The notes below the pieces were generated by a model that saw only the letters and a program-made list of their open reading frames with translations, had not been told where the DNA came from and did not search any database. Below are positions 1 to 8,673 of a stretch of DNA of 64,000 nucleotides, in pieces. The stretch spans positions 3,142,001 to 3,206,000 of the forward strand of contig NZ_CP046907.1 in NCBI RefSeq assembly GCF_014083985.1, written 5' to 3'. The stretch comes from Streptomyces sp. SCUT-3 (GTDB lineage: Bacteria > Actinomycetota > Actinomycetes > Streptomycetales > Streptomycetaceae). The number at the start of each line of letters is the position of its first letter. The first letter of the stretch is position 1. The position numbers were made by a program, and so were the translations under genes.

Positions 1-1
1 C

Positions 2-256
2 TGGTACGGCCTGGTGGATGTTTCTTTTCAGCACGACGGCAAGAGGACAACGGTCGGTCCTGTTGCCGTCGTCGACACCGGCACCGATCCAAAGTTTCGC
101 CCGGACGGTGATGGCTGGATCATCGAGAACGTGGACGGCCCGGACTGCTTGGACGAGACGTCCTCGCTGGTGGACCGCCTCATGGGTACCCCTGACGTCA
201 TCGTCTCGAAGGAGTTGAAGTCGCTGCGGGACAAGCTGACCTCCATGGGGCACTGA
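2..256 (+). CDS. Unknown protein, 3' end only
   Basis: The reading frame is open from the first complete codon of the window (Trp-Tyr-Gly-Leu-Val-Asp) to a TGA at 254-256, giving 84 residues. A GTG at 14 could be a start, but no ribosome binding site is visible before it, so the gene more likely begins outside the window. The fragment is acidic, ends in a charged helix-like stretch (SKELKSLRDKLTSMGH) and has no membrane segment. I do not recognise the family. It converges with the M50 protease gene; the 168 bases between them hold no obvious feature. Confidence 0.5.
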   Translation, partial: WYGLVDVSFQHDGKRTTVGPVAVVDTGTDPKFRPDGDGWIIENVDGPDCLDETSSLVDRLMGTPDVIVSKELKSLRDKLTSMGH

Positions 257-424
257 GCCCCCGCGCCAGGACGCGGACGGTGTCCCACCGGGTTGAAACG
301 GGGGAGGAGGGCCGAGTGGCTTCGGGGGGACCGGAGGTTCCTTCCGGGTGCGCTCGCGGCTCGGCGAGTTGCTTTTCCCGGCCCGTGCCACTGCCGGCCG
401 GTTCACCGTTCGTTGGCGGCGCCC

Positions 425-1582
425 CTACTTCCGGGCCGCCCGGTCGTCGCCGCCGCGGTCGGCGGAGGACATCAGCCACGCCACGGTCCGGCTGACGTCG
501 GAGGCGGAGAGGATTCCGACCAGCCGTCCGGCGTCCAGCACCAGCACCCGGTTGTCGGCGCCGGACCGGACGTCGGGCAGCAGGTCCGCCAGCGGGGTCC
601 CCGGTGTACTGACGGTTGCCTCCGGCAGCGGCAGCATGACCTCGCCCACGGTCCGCACCTCCCGCAGTTCCTCCGGGACGTCCCTGACCCGTTCCAGGGT
701 CACCAGCCCTGCCGGGGCGCCGTCCTCCGCCGTGACGGGGAACGCCGAGTGCCGGTACCGGTAGAGCGGGTCGCCCAGGAACTCCGCCACCGTCAGCGCG
801 GCGGGCACCGTGACCGGGTCCGGCGTCATCGCGTGCCGCACGGCGACGCCGGCCAGCGCGGCGCGCAGCTGGGACTGCTGCCCCTCGACCGTGGCGGCGG
901 CGACGAGGAACCAGCCGATCAGCGCCATCCACACCCCGCCGACGGCGTCGCCCATCACGAACAGCCACAGGCCGAGGATCACCAGCAACCAGCCGAACGC
1001 CCGGCCCGCGGCGGTCGCCCCGGCGGTCGCCCGCAGCCGGTCGCCGGTGCGCCACCACAGGAAGGCGCGCAGCAGCCGGCCCCCGTCCAGCGGCGCGGCC
1101 GGGACCGAGTTGAACAGGGCCAGCAGGATGTTGATGCCGGCCAGCCAGACCACCGCCTCGACCGCCGGCCCGGTCACGGACAGCAGGCCCAGGATCCACG
1201 CGGCCAGGCCGAAGAGGGCGCCCAGGACCAGGCTGACCAGCGGTCCCACCCCTGCGATCCGCAGTTCCGCGCCCGGGCTCGGGGCCTCGCTCCTGATCCG
1301 GGAGGCCCCGCCGAGCAGCCACAGGACGATGTCCTCCACCTCCACCCCGTTGCGCCGGGCCACGACGGAGTGGGCCATCTCGTGCGCGAGGAGCGAGGCG
1401 AGGAAGACCAGGGACGTGGCGACGGCCAGCCCCCAGTACACCAGCGGGGAACTGCCGGGGTGGGCCTCGGGCAGGCGGCCCTCGGCGAGGCCGAGGGCGA
1501 GCAGGAGGAGGATGACCACGACGCTCCAGTGGACCCCGACCTTGATCCCGGCGATCCGCCCCAGTGTGAAGGTTGCCTTCAC
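425..1582 (-). CDS. Site-2 protease family (M50) membrane metalloprotease with CBS domains
   Basis: A 385-residue intramembrane zinc protease of the S2P/M50 family, probably of the Rip3-like CBS subgroup. HEMAH at residues 67-71 supplies the two His ligands and catalytic Glu, and the PLDGG motif near 164-168 supplies the Asp ligand. Hydrophobic segments lie at about 18-34, 48-66, 110-135 and 143-160. The C-terminal third, about 225-370, reads as a pair of CBS domains, which usually bind adenine nucleotides and gate membrane proteins. In this family the enzyme cleaves membrane-embedded substrates such as anti-sigma factors; no substrate can be named from the context. The ATG at 1582 begins the conserved N-terminus. 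A 12-bp tandem repeat lies just upstream. Confidence 0.9.
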   Translation of the reverse strand: MKATFTLGRIAGIKVGVHWSVVVILLLLALGLAEGRLPEAHPGSSPLVYWGLAVATSLVFLASLLAHEMAHSVVARRNGVEVEDIVLWLLGGASRIRSEAPSPGAELRIAGVGPLVSLVLGALFGLAAWILGLLSVTGPAVEAVVWLAGINILLALFNSVPAAPLDGGRLLRAFLWWRTGDRLRATAGATAAGRAFGWLLVILGLWLFVMGDAVGGVWMALIGWFLVAAATVEGQQSQLRAALAGVAVRHAMTPDPVTVPAALTVAEFLGDPLYRYRHSAFPVTAEDGAPAGLVTLERVRDVPEELREVRTVGEVMLPLPEATVSTPGTPLADLLPDVRSGADNRVLVLDAGRLVGILSASDVSRTVAWLMSSADRGGDDRAARK

Positions 1583-1603
1583 CGTGTTCCTCCTCGTGTC
1601 CGT

Positions 1604-1651
1604 GCCGTCCCGAAGGCCGTCCCGAAGGCCGTCCCGAAGGCCGTCCCGAAG
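1604..1651. repeat. 12-bp tandem repeat, 4 copies
   Basis: Four perfect head-to-tail copies of GCCGTCCCGAAG lie immediately upstream of the M50 protease start. They sit in the 5' leader or promoter of that gene, so a change in copy number would alter leader length rather than a protein. Confidence 0.9.
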
Positions 1652-1785
1652 GGCGCCCGTGCCGCGCCGTGCCCGGGCCGCCGGGCCGCCGGGCCGCCGT
1701 CCGCCCCCGCCTCTCCCGGCCCGCAGCGGGGGCGGGCGTGAGGCGGGGGCGGACGGGGACGGGCCGCGGCGTCCGCCGGCGGTGC

Positions 1786-2961
1786 CTACCAGCGCAGCAG
1801 GGCGGCCACGCCGTCCGTCCCGGCGAGCCGGGGGGCCGATTCCGGCGCGAGGACGGTGACCTCGGCCCCCTCCAGCAGCGCGCGTTCGATCATCCGCTCG
1901 CCGAGTTCCGGCTCCGGATCGGTCTCGGGCCCGTCGGGTGCGCGCTCGCCCTCGGGGAACAGGCGCCCGTCACGGGCACGGCTGCCCGGCCACTCCTTCT
2001 CCCCGTCGATGAGCAGGTGCGCGATCCTGCCCTCGTTGAGGGAGCCCAGGGTGTCGCTGAGGCCGCAGGTGCCCGTGCCCCCGGACAGTGCGGCGTCCAT
2101 GACCTTCTCGACGAGCCGCTGCTCCCGGCGCTGCCGGGCCTCGGCCAGCGCGGGGCCGACGGCCTCGGCGACCTTGGCCGGGGACAGCGGGTGGAGCACC
2201 TGGGAGAGGCGGACGACGTCCGTGCCGTGCATCTCCGGCAGCCGGTCCGCGAGCATCTCCACCAGCCGCCGCTCGCCGGAGACGACGAGGTACTGCCAGC
2301 CCTGCTCGGTCGTGTGCCGGACCACGTCGGAGGTGGCGGCGCTCAGGAGCCGGCCGAGCCGGTCCTCCATCCTGTTGTGGAACCGGTCGACCTGGGAGAC
2401 GTTCTGCTGGCCCGACGACGGGTTGCCGCTCGCCGGGCCGCCGCTGCGGCGCCAGTCCTCGAACTCGATGGTGAAGTCCGTCGCCCGGATCTCCCTGGCG
2501 CGGCCGAACCGGAGGTCGAGCAGGCGCAGGCCCTCGCGGCCGACGGCCGCCACCCCGGCGGGTGCGCCGGCGCTCGCGGCGGCGGCCAGCGGCCGGATGT
2601 GGGCCGAGGGTTCCAGGGTCACCACGTCGGGGAGCGGCATCTGGATCTCCACGGTCCGCACCTCGCCGTCGCTGACCGGAGCGAACAGCGCCCTGCCCAG
2701 GCCCGGGCGGGACGCCTGGACCAGGGAGTGCAGCGAGGGCCCCAGCTGCTGCAGGCGCTTCTCCAGTACGGTCCGCCGCTCCCTGGGCAGCTCGGTCCGG
2801 GCCCGCTCCCGCAGGGCCGCCAGCCCGTTCTCGACCCGCACCTGCCAGGCCGGCCTGGTCGTGGACTCCTGCCTGGGATCGGCGGTCACGTACACGGAGA
2901 GGACACCGGTCTCGTCGGTCATGCCGGCAAGGAGACGAAGATCCTCCTGGACGAATTCCAT
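1786..2961 (-). CDS. baeRF/Vms1-type eRF1-like protein
   Basis: A 391-residue soluble protein resembling the bacterial archaeo-eukaryotic release factor (baeRF, eRF1/Vms1-like) families. It opens with the leader seen in these proteins (DLRLLAGMTDETGVLSVYV), followed by an Arg-rich helical stretch, an all-beta segment, a middle domain containing a Ser-Gly-Gln-Gln loop where eRF1 has GGQ, and a C-terminal L7Ae-like alpha/beta domain ending at a conserved Leu-Leu-Arg-Trp. The start at 2961 is chosen because GGAAGGAGC lies just upstream; an in-frame ATG at 3000 has none. Relatives are linked to ribosome rescue or tRNA cleavage on stalled ribosomes, but that role is inferred. It lies downstream of the ABC exporter on the same strand, separated by a terminator-like hairpin. 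Confidence 0.65.
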   Translation of the reverse strand: MEFVQEDLRLLAGMTDETGVLSVYVTADPRQESTTRPAWQVRVENGLAALRERARTELPRERRTVLEKRLQQLGPSLHSLVQASRPGLGRALFAPVSDGEVRTVEIQMPLPDVVTLEPSAHIRPLAAAASAGAPAGVAAVGREGLRLLDLRFGRAREIRATDFTIEFEDWRRSGGPASGNPSSGQQNVSQVDRFHNRMEDRLGRLLSAATSDVVRHTTEQGWQYLVVSGERRLVEMLADRLPEMHGTDVVRLSQVLHPLSPAKVAEAVGPALAEARQRREQRLVEKVMDAALSGGTGTCGLSDTLGSLNEGRIAHLLIDGEKEWPGSRARDGRLFPEGERAPDGPETDPEPELGERMIERALLEGAEVTVLAPESAPRLAGTDGVAALLRW

Positions 2962-3106
2962 CGCCTGCTCCTTCCTGCTCGGGGTCCTCCCCTCCAGCAT
3001 GTGCCGGGCGGCGGGTTTCCGCAGGGGACCGGACGGGCCGGGCGGCGGCCGAAGGTCCCGGCGGGGCGGGCTCCGGCACGGCAGGGGAGCAGACGGGACG
3101 ACGACC

Positions 3107-3152
3107 GGCAGGGCCGGCGTCCCCGGTGCTGCCGGGAGGCGCCGGCCCTGCC
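3107..3152 (-). terminator. Hairpin terminator candidate after the ABC exporter
   Basis: A perfect 13-bp inverted repeat, GGCAGGGCCGGCG (3107-3119) against 3140-3152, lies 59 bases past the stop of the minus-strand ATPase gene. There is no T-run, as is common for high-GC actinobacterial terminators. Confidence 0.5.
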
Positions 3153-3191
3153 GGGAGGCGTGGTCGGGGGTCGGGAGGCGTGGTCGGGGGG
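3152..3191. repeat. 20-bp direct repeat, 2 copies
   Basis: CGGGAGGCGTGGTCGGGGGT is followed directly by a second copy with one mismatch at the last base, between the ATPase stop and the hairpin. Confidence 0.8.
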
Positions 3192-3210
3192 GCGGACGGT
3201 CGGGCGGGGG

Positions 3211-3891
3211 TCAGGCCGCGGCGGGCACGGTCAGGCGGCCGTCGCGGACCTCGACGACCCGGTCGGCCGCGCCGAGGTGGGCGTGGTCGTGGGTGACCAG
3301 GACGGTGGCGGTGCCCCGCAGGCGGGTCAGTTCGGTGACCAGTCCGACGACCGCGGCGCCGCGCTCGTGGTCCAGGGCGCTGGTGGGTTCGTCGACCAGC
3401 AGCACCCGCGGCTCGTTCATCAGCGCGCGGGCGATGTTGACCCGCTGGCGCTGGCCCCCGGAGAGCTGGTGGGGGCGCCGGTCGGCCTGCCCGGCCAGTC
3501 CGACCGCCTCGAGCAGCTCCAGCGCCCGGGGCCGCGCCGCGCGGGGGGAGCGGCCGGCGAGGTGCGCCATGACCTGCAGCTGCTCGGCCGCGGTCAGCGA
3601 CGGCAGCAGGTTGGGCTGCTGGAAGACCATGCCGATCGTGGTGCGGCGCAGGGCCGCCAGTTCGCGCCGCGACAGCCCGGTGGTGTCGGTGCCGTCGACG
3701 ACGACCCGCCCGCTGTCCGGGGTGATCAGCGTGGCGGCCACGGCCAGGAGGCTGGACTTGCCGGAGCCCGAGGGGCCGACCACGGCCGTCACGCTGCCGG
3801 GGGGCACCTGAAGGTCGACCCGGTCCAGGGCGGTCAGGCGGCCGTCTCCGTCGGGGTAGGTCAGGGTGACGTCGGTCAGGTTCAGGCTCAT
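3211..3891 (-). CDS. ABC transporter ATP-binding protein (LolD/MacB type)
   Basis: A 226-residue ATPase. Visible motifs are Walker A (GPSGSGKSS, about residues 39-47), the Q-loop (GMVFQQPNLLP), the signature LSGGQRQRV, Walker B (VLLVDEPTSALD) and the switch His (VTHDHAHL). This size and sequence are typical of ATPases partnering FtsX-like permeases that move substrates mechanically out of the membrane or periplasm, unlike classic exporters. It overlaps the end of the permease gene by four bases (3888-3891), so the two are one operon. The divergently transcribed sensor kinase and regulator next door are the likely controllers, by position only. Confidence 0.93.
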   Translation of the reverse strand: MSLNLTDVTLTYPDGDGRLTALDRVDLQVPPGSVTAVVGPSGSGKSSLLAVAATLITPDSGRVVVDGTDTTGLSRRELAALRRTTIGMVFQQPNLLPSLTAAEQLQVMAHLAGRSPRAARPRALELLEAVGLAGQADRRPHQLSGGQRQRVNIARALMNEPRVLLVDEPTSALDHERGAAVVGLVTELTRLRGTATVLVTHDHAHLGAADRVVEVRDGRLTVPAAA

Positions 3892-4991
3892 CGGGCGCTC
3901 CCCAGGGCGGTCAGCGGGTCGACGGAGGTGATGCGGCGGACGGACAGGGCGGCGCCCGCGGTGCCGAGGGCGGTCATGACCAGGGCCGGGACGGCGACGG
4001 TCTCCGCGTCCAGGACGAAGGGCACGCTGCCGCCGACCGCGGCGCCGAGGGCGGCCGCGATCGCGGTGCCGGCCGCGGTGCCGGCCGCGAGCAGGACGAG
4101 GGCCTGGCCGAGGGCGTCGCGCAGCAGGTGGCCGGTGGAGGCGCCGAGCGCCTTCAGCACGGCGACGTCGCCGCTGCGCTGGATGGTCCAGACGGTGAAG
4201 AAGGCGCCCACGACCAGGGCGGAGATGACGAACAGGAAGCCGCGCATCAGCTGCAGGGAGCCGTTCTCGGCGGCGAAGGAGCCGATGGCCTGCAGGGCGT
4301 CGTCACGGGTGGCGGTCTCGGTGCCGGCGGCCTCGTCGGCGGCGGCCCGGTCGGTGTCGTCGAAGCCGTCGGCCGTGGTCAGGGCGATCACGGTGGCCCG
4401 CGGGCCGTCCGCGTCCCCGCCGGCGGCCGGCCGGGCCAGGTGCTGCCAGTCGTCCAGGGACGTCCACACCACGGGGGTGTGGCTGTAGGAGGCGTCGCCG
4501 GAGACGGCGGCCACCTTCAGCTCCCGGCCGCCGGACAGGACGAGGTCCTCGCCGGGGGCGAGGCCCAGTTCCTCGGCGGCGCCCTCGGACAGGACCGCGC
4601 GCCCGTCCCGGAGCGCGTCCTCCTGCGGGGCGAGGCCGGAGCCGGGCCGCACGCCGAAGGCGGACACCGACGCGGTGCGCCCGTCCGCCTCCGCCCGGAC
4701 GGTGGTCACGCCCAGCGGCTCGGCGCTCTCCACGCCCGGGGCCGCGGCCCACCGGCGCCACTGCTCCTCGGTCACCGAGGAGTCGGTGAAGGACAGCTCC
4801 TGCCCGTCGGCCGGGGCGGAGAAGGCCAGGCGGTCGGCCGGCAGGCCGGTGACGGCGGAGACGTTCTCCCGGCCCAGCCCGGCGGTCAGCCCGGACAGCA
4901 TCCCGACCAGTGCGGTGATCAGCACGACGACGGTTCCCATCAGGGCGAACCGCCCTTTGGCGAACCGCAGGTCTCTCCAGGCGACGAACAT
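3888..4991 (-). CDS. FtsX-like ABC transporter permease
   Basis: A 367-residue permease with one N-terminal membrane segment (about residues 15-37), a large extracytoplasmic domain (about 40-240) and three membrane segments at the C-terminus (about 260-360), the MacB/FtsX architecture. The ATG at 4991 starts the conserved MFVAWRDLRFAKGRF and has GGAAGGA upstream. An upstream in-frame ATG at 5114 would add 41 low-complexity residues without a ribosome site. It overlaps the ATPase gene by four bases. The substrate is unknown; a lipid, peptide or antibiotic are all possible. Confidence 0.9.
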   Translation of the reverse strand: MFVAWRDLRFAKGRFALMGTVVVLITALVGMLSGLTAGLGRENVSAVTGLPADRLAFSAPADGQELSFTDSSVTEEQWRRWAAAPGVESAEPLGVTTVRAEADGRTASVSAFGVRPGSGLAPQEDALRDGRAVLSEGAAEELGLAPGEDLVLSGGRELKVAAVSGDASYSHTPVVWTSLDDWQHLARPAAGGDADGPRATVIALTTADGFDDTDRAAADEAAGTETATRDDALQAIGSFAAENGSLQLMRGFLFVISALVVGAFFTVWTIQRSGDVAVLKALGASTGHLLRDALGQALVLLAAGTAAGTAIAAALGAAVGGSVPFVLDAETVAVPALVMTALGTAGAALSVRRITSVDPLTALGSAR

Positions 4992-5148
4992 GACGGGCGC
5001 GGTCCTTCCGGTGGGGGGTGGTCTGTGCACCCCCCACCCTCCGTCCCGGGGCCCCGCCGGGGCATCGCGCCGCGGACCGGTCCTCCGGCATCGAAGGGTG
5101 CAGGCAGCGGTCAACCTTTTGATCGATGGCCGCCCCTCGGGGTCTGCT

Positions 5149-5154
5149 TACAGT
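5149..5154 (+). promoter_or_regulatory. Candidate -10 for the kinase gene
   Basis: TACAGT lies nine bases before the GTG at 5164. The GGAAGGG between them is too close to the GTG to work as a normal ribosome site, so a very short or absent leader is possible. No convincing -35 was found. Confidence 0.3.
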
Positions 5155-5163
5155 GGAAGGGCT

Positions 5164-6540
5164 GTGAACCTTCCTCCCCTCACCCCCGTCCTCCGCCTCA
5201 TGAGCCGGCTGCTGCACCTGCTCGTCGCGGGGCTGCTGGCGCTCGCGGCGGGCCGGGCCCTGGTCGCCGGCGGGCCGGACGGCGCCGCGGTGACCGCGGC
5301 GGCGGTACTGACCGGCGCCGTCTACGCGGCCGGCCCCCTGCTGCCGGTCACCCGGTGGGGGCGGGGCCCCGCCGTGTGGCTCCTCGTCCTCGGCGGGGCG
5401 TGGCTGGTGCTGCTGTGGCTGGCCCCCGACGGGATCTGGCTGGCCTTCCCGCTCTTCTTCGTGCAGTTGCAGCTGCTGCCCGTGCGCTGGGGCACGGCCG
5501 CGGTCGCGGCCACCACGGTCGCGGCGGTCGCCGGCTTCGCCTGGCACCGGGGCGGGCCGAGCGTGGGCACGGTCGTCGGGCCGGTCCTGGGGGCGGCGGT
5601 CGCGGTCGCCACCGTCCTCGGCTACCAGGCGCTGTACCGGGAGAGCGAGGAGCGCCGGCGGGTCGTCGAGGAGCTCACCGAGGCCCGGGAGGGCCTGGCC
5701 GCCGCCGACCACGCCGCCGGCGTCATGGCCGAGCGGGAGAGGCTGGCCCGCGAGATCCACGACACCCTCGCCCAGGGGCTGTCCAGCATCCAGCTGCTGC
5801 TGCGGGCCGCCGAGCGGGCGCTGCCCGACGGGGCCGGGGACGCGCAGGAGTACGTCCGCCAGGCCCGGCAGGCGGCCCAGGACAACCTCGCCGAGGCGCG
5901 CCGGTTCGTCCGCGCCCTGACCCCGCCCGGCCTGGAGGGCTCCTCCCTGTCCGCCGCCCTGGAGCGGCTGTGCGCCACCACCGCCGCCCAGCACGGGCTG
6001 CCGGTGCACTTCCACGTCTCCGGCCACCCCTGCGCCCTGCCCACCACGCACGAGGTGGCCCTGCTGCGCATCGCCCAGTCGGCCCTGTCCAACACGGTCC
6101 GGCACGCCCGCGCGACGCAGGCGGAGGTGACCTTGAGCTACATGGACACCCAGGTCGCGCTGGACGTGGTGGACGACGGGACGGGCTTCGACCCCGCAGC
6201 GGTGCCACCGCCGGGCGGGGGCTCCGACCGCGGCGGCTTCGGACTGGCCGCGATGCGCGCCCGGACCCGGGCGCTGGGCGGCGTGCTGACCGTGGAGTCC
6301 GCGCCCGGCCAGGGGACCGCCCTGGCCGCCATGCTGCCCCGCGCCGCCCAGGAGCCCGGGGCCCAGGAGTCCGGGGCCGAGGAGTCCGGGGCCCAGGAGT
6401 CCGGGGCCGAGGAGTCCGGGGCCGAGGAGCCCGCCGTCCGGAAACCCGCTGCCGCCCAGGAGCCCGGGGCCGGGCGCGCCGGGGGCGTCCGCGGATCCGG
6501 CCCGGCCGCCGACCCCTTCGTGAGGACCGCCGATGAGTGA
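5164..6540 (+). CDS. NarL-type sensor histidine kinase
   Basis: A 458-residue HisKA_3 kinase. The first 140 or so residues form four to five membrane segments, a coiled-coil linker follows, and the phospho-acceptor motif [10 protein letters not shown] places His near residue 199. The ATPase domain shows N- and G-box elements ([28 protein letters not shown]). After the ATPase domain comes a repetitive Glu-Ser-Gly-Ala tail encoded by six 15-bp repeats, which kinases of this type normally lack. It overlaps the response regulator by eight bases (translational coupling). An ATG at 5200 is an alternative start. By position it may sense the substrate of, or damage relieved by, the divergent ABC exporter. 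Confidence 0.9.
   Translation: MNLPPLTPVLRLMSRLLHLLVAGLLALAAGRALVAGGPDGAAVTAAAVLTGAVYAAGPLLPVTRWGRGPAVWLLVLGGAWLVLLWLAPDGIWLAFPLFFVQLQLLPVRWGTAAVAATTVAAVAGFAWHRGGPSVGTVVGPVLGAAVAVATVLGYQALYRESEERRRVVEELTEAREGLAAADHAAGVMAERERLAREIHDTLAQGLSSIQLLLRAAERALPDGAGDAQEYVRQARQAAQDNLAEARRFVRALTPPGLEGSSLSAALERLCATTAAQHGLPVHFHVSGHPCALPTTHEVALLRIAQSALSNTVRHARATQAEVTLSYMDTQVALDVVDDGTGFDPAAVPPPGGGSDRGGFGLAAMRARTRALGGVLTVESAPGQGTALAAMLPRAAQEPGAQESGAEESGAQESGAEESGAEEPAVRKPAAAQEPGAGRAGGVRGSGPAADPFVRTADE
6346..6435. repeat. 15-bp in-frame tandem repeat, 6 copies
   Basis: Units of the form GCC(C/G)AGGAGTCCGGG alternate to encode Ala-Gln/Glu-Glu-Ser/Pro-Gly in the C-terminal tail of the histidine kinase. Copies differ at one or two bases. 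Unit length is divisible by three, so the frame survives copy-number change. Confidence 0.9.
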
Positions 6541-7168
6541 ACCGATCCGCCTGCTGATCGCCGACGACCACCCGGTGGTCCGCGCGGGCCTGCGCGCCGT
6601 CCTGGCCACCGAGCCCGGCCTGGAGGTCGTCGCCGAGGCGCCGACGGCCGAGGAGGCCGTCGCCCTGGCGGCCGAGCACCGGGTCGACGTGGTCCTGATG
6701 GACCTCCAGTTCGGCGGCGGGATGAGCGGCTCCGAGGCCACGGCAGCGATCACCTCGCGCCCCGGCGCACCCCGGGTGCTGGTGGTCACCACCTACGACA
6801 CCGACGCCGACACCCTCGCCGCCGTGGAGGCCGGGGCCACCGGCTACCTCCTCAAGGACGCGCCGCCCGAGGAGCTCGCCGCGGCGGTGCGCGCGGCGGC
6901 GGAGGGCCGGACCACCCTCGCGCCCGCGGTCGCCAACCGCCTCATGGACCGGGTCCGCACCCCGGCGGCCGCCCTCAGCCGCCGGGAGACCGAGGTCCTG
7001 GAACTGGTGGCGGAAGGGCTGTCCAACCTGCAGATCAGCAGGCGGCTCCACCTGAGCCAGGCCACCGTCAAGTCCCACCTGGTGCACGTCTACACCAAGC
7101 TCGGGGTCGACTCCCGGACCGCCGCGGTGGCGGCCGCCACCGCCCGCGGCATCCTGCGCCGCCGGTGA
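6533..7168 (+). CDS. NarL/LuxR-type response regulator
   Basis: A 211-residue two-domain regulator. The receiver domain (about 1-120) carries the acidic pair Asp-11/Asp-12, the phosphorylated Asp-57 (VVLMDLQFGG) and Lys near 104 (YLLKDAPP). The LuxR-type helix-turn-helix (about 145-205) has the usual LSRRETEVLELVAEGLSN start and ATVKSHLVHVYTKLGV recognition region. It is coupled to the upstream kinase by an eight-base overlap. The likely target, from the divergent layout, is the FtsX-type exporter operon. Confidence 0.95.
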   Translation: MSEPIRLLIADDHPVVRAGLRAVLATEPGLEVVAEAPTAEEAVALAAEHRVDVVLMDLQFGGGMSGSEATAAITSRPGAPRVLVVTTYDTDADTLAAVEAGATGYLLKDAPPEELAAAVRAAAEGRTTLAPAVANRLMDRVRTPAAALSRRETEVLELVAEGLSNLQISRRLHLSQATVKSHLVHVYTKLGVDSRTAAVAAATARGILRRR

Positions 7169-7195
7169 CGACCGCCCTCCGCGGCCGGGGAGGGA

Positions 7196-7945
7196 TCAGG
7201 GGGCGCGGTAGGACTGCAGGTGCGCGAAGACCACGACGTTGGCCGTGTAGTCCTTGGCCTTCTTGTCGTAGTTGCCGCCGCAGGTGATCAGGCGCAGCTG
7301 GGCGTCGTCGGTGTGCCCGTAGACCCGCTCGTCGGGGAAGTCGTCCTTGGCGAAGGTCTCCACCGCGTCGACGGTGAACACGGCGGTGCTGCCGTCCTCG
7401 CGGGTGATGTTCACGGTGGTTCCGGGAGTGACCGTGCCGAGCCGCCAGAAGACGGCCGGGCCCGTCTTGGTGTCCACGTGGCCGGCCACGATCGCGTTGC
7501 CGCGCTCACCGGGCGTGACGCCGTCCGCGTACCAGCCGACCAGGTTGTTGTCGTCGGGCGACGGCGCTTCCAGCGTGCCGTTCTCGTCCAGGCCCAGTTC
7601 GCTGAACGGGGCGTTCACCCCGATCCGGGGGATGGTGAGGCGCTTCGGGGCGGAGGACGGCATGGCGGGCCCGCCCGGCCCCTGGGCGTCGGCGGACGGC
7701 CCGGCCGGATCGTTCGCGGGGGAGCCGGGCGGGGTGCCGGGCGGGGCGCCGGCGGCGACGGTGGGGGCGCCCGCGGCGGCCGGCTCGGACGGCGAGGACG
7801 ACGAGGCGTCCACGGAGTTGTAGATCAGCAGGAGCCCGATGAGCGCCGATCCGGCGGCCCAGCGCAGGAGACGGCTGCCGTTCTCGGGTGCCTTCGGTTC
7901 CTTCGTCGCGGGAGTCTTCTCGGTCGGGGCCTGCGTGTCCTTCAC
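7196..7945 (-). CDS. Class F sortase
   Basis: A 249-residue membrane-anchored transpeptidase. A cytoplasmic N-terminus is followed by one membrane segment (about 29-43), a Pro/Ala/Gly-rich spacer (48-100) and the sortase fold (101-249). The catalytic His lies in AGHVDT (His-156) and the Cys in LITCGG (Cys-222), which is typical of actinobacterial class E/F enzymes. Such enzymes cleave a C-terminal sorting signal and attach the protein to the wall. The next gene on the same strand encodes a secreted protein with a C-terminal membrane segment and basic tail, its probable substrate. The 27 bases after its stop converge with the response regulator. Confidence 0.92.
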   Translation of the reverse strand: MKDTQAPTEKTPATKEPKAPENGSRLLRWAAGSALIGLLLIYNSVDASSSSPSEPAAAGAPTVAAGAPPGTPPGSPANDPAGPSADAQGPGGPAMPSSAPKRLTIPRIGVNAPFSELGLDENGTLEAPSPDDNNLVGWYADGVTPGERGNAIVAGHVDTKTGPAVFWRLGTVTPGTTVNITREDGSTAVFTVDAVETFAKDDFPDERVYGHTDDAQLRLITCGGNYDKKAKDYTANVVVFAHLQSYRAP

Positions 7946-8052
7946 GGCGGTGCCTTTCTTCGGGGACGGTGCGGTCTGCGTCCGGCGCCGGCGTGGCCAC
8001 CGCCGCGGTGCGGACGGTGGCCACGCCGAGAGGCATACGGCAGCGGGCGGGT

Positions 8053-8673
8053 TCAGACCGCGGTGCCGGCAGGGGTGCGGCGGCGCAGGGCGTAGGCGCC
8101 GGCGCCGAGACCGCCGAGGAGCAGGATCGCGCCGGAGGCCATGCCGCTCCCGGAGAGGGCCATGCCGCCGCCGCCGGTGTGCACGCCGCCGCGGGGCTTG
8201 TCGTAGTCGTTCCCCTTGCCCCCGCCGTACTCCTTGTGCTCGTCCTTCCTGGAGTCCTCGTACTTGCCGTAGTCGTCCTTCTTGGAGTCCTCGTACTTGC
8301 CGTAGTCGTCCTTCTTGGAGTCCTCGTACTTACCGGACTCCTCGTACTTGCCGCCCTCGTCCTTCTTGCCGTAGTCGTCCTCGTGCTTCCAGTCCTTCTC
8401 CTGCTTCCAGTCCTTGTCGTAGCCGCCTTCGTGCTTCCAGTCCTTGTCGTGCTTCCAGTCCTTGTCGTGGTCGCCTTCGTGCTTCCAGTCCTTCTCCTGC
8501 TTCCAGTCCTTGCCGTGGTCGTCCTCGTGCTTCCAGTCCTTGCCGTGGTCGCCACCGGAGGAGTTGGAGTAGCCGTGGTCGTCGGGGGACTGGTCGGCAT
8601 GGGCGACACCGCCACCCATGGTCAGCGCTGCGGCGACCGCGGTCGCGGCGAGAAGCGTGCGAGCAGAACGCAT
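8053..8673 (-). CDS. Secreted repeat-rich surface protein, probable sortase substrate
   Basis: A 206-residue protein with a signal peptide (basic start, hydrophobic core, Ala-His-Ala cleavage site near residue 26). Two repeat blocks follow: short Asp-Trp-Lys-rich units (KDWKHE/KDWKQE) over about 40-95, then 11-residue units (DDYGKYEDSKK) over about 110-145. A Gly-rich stretch (RGGVHTGGGG), a membrane segment (about 180-198) and a basic tail (LRRRTPAGTAV) end the protein. This is the layout of a wall-anchored protein, but no LPxTG-like motif is present; the Gly-rich stretch may be the signal. The start at 8673 is preceded by GGAAGGAT. The repeats are strongly charged and aromatic, suggesting a wall- or polymer-binding role, which is inferred. 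Confidence 0.75.
   Translation of the reverse strand: MRSARTLLAATAVAAALTMGGGVAHADQSPDDHGYSNSSGGDHGKDWKHEDDHGKDWKQEKDWKHEGDHDKDWKHDKDWKHEGGYDKDWKQEKDWKHEDDYGKKDEGGKYEESGKYEDSKKDDYGKYEDSKKDDYGKYEDSRKDEHKEYGGGKGNDYDKPRGGVHTGGGGMALSGSGMASGAILLLGGLGAGAYALRRRTPAGTAV
8242..8340. repeat. 33-bp in-frame tandem repeat, 3 copies
   Basis: Three near-identical 33-bp units encode the 11-residue Tyr/Lys/Asp-rich repeats of the surface protein. The third copy has diverged at its end. Confidence 0.9.

Noticed and set aside
4128-6536. An 802-codon plus-strand frame spanning the ABC permease and kinase
   Set aside because: It crosses two real genes on both strands in the wrong frame and shows no recognisable motif.
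8200-8570. CRISPR-like or mobile repeats in the surface-protein gene
   Set aside because: They are coding repeats without unique spacers and vary like protein repeats.
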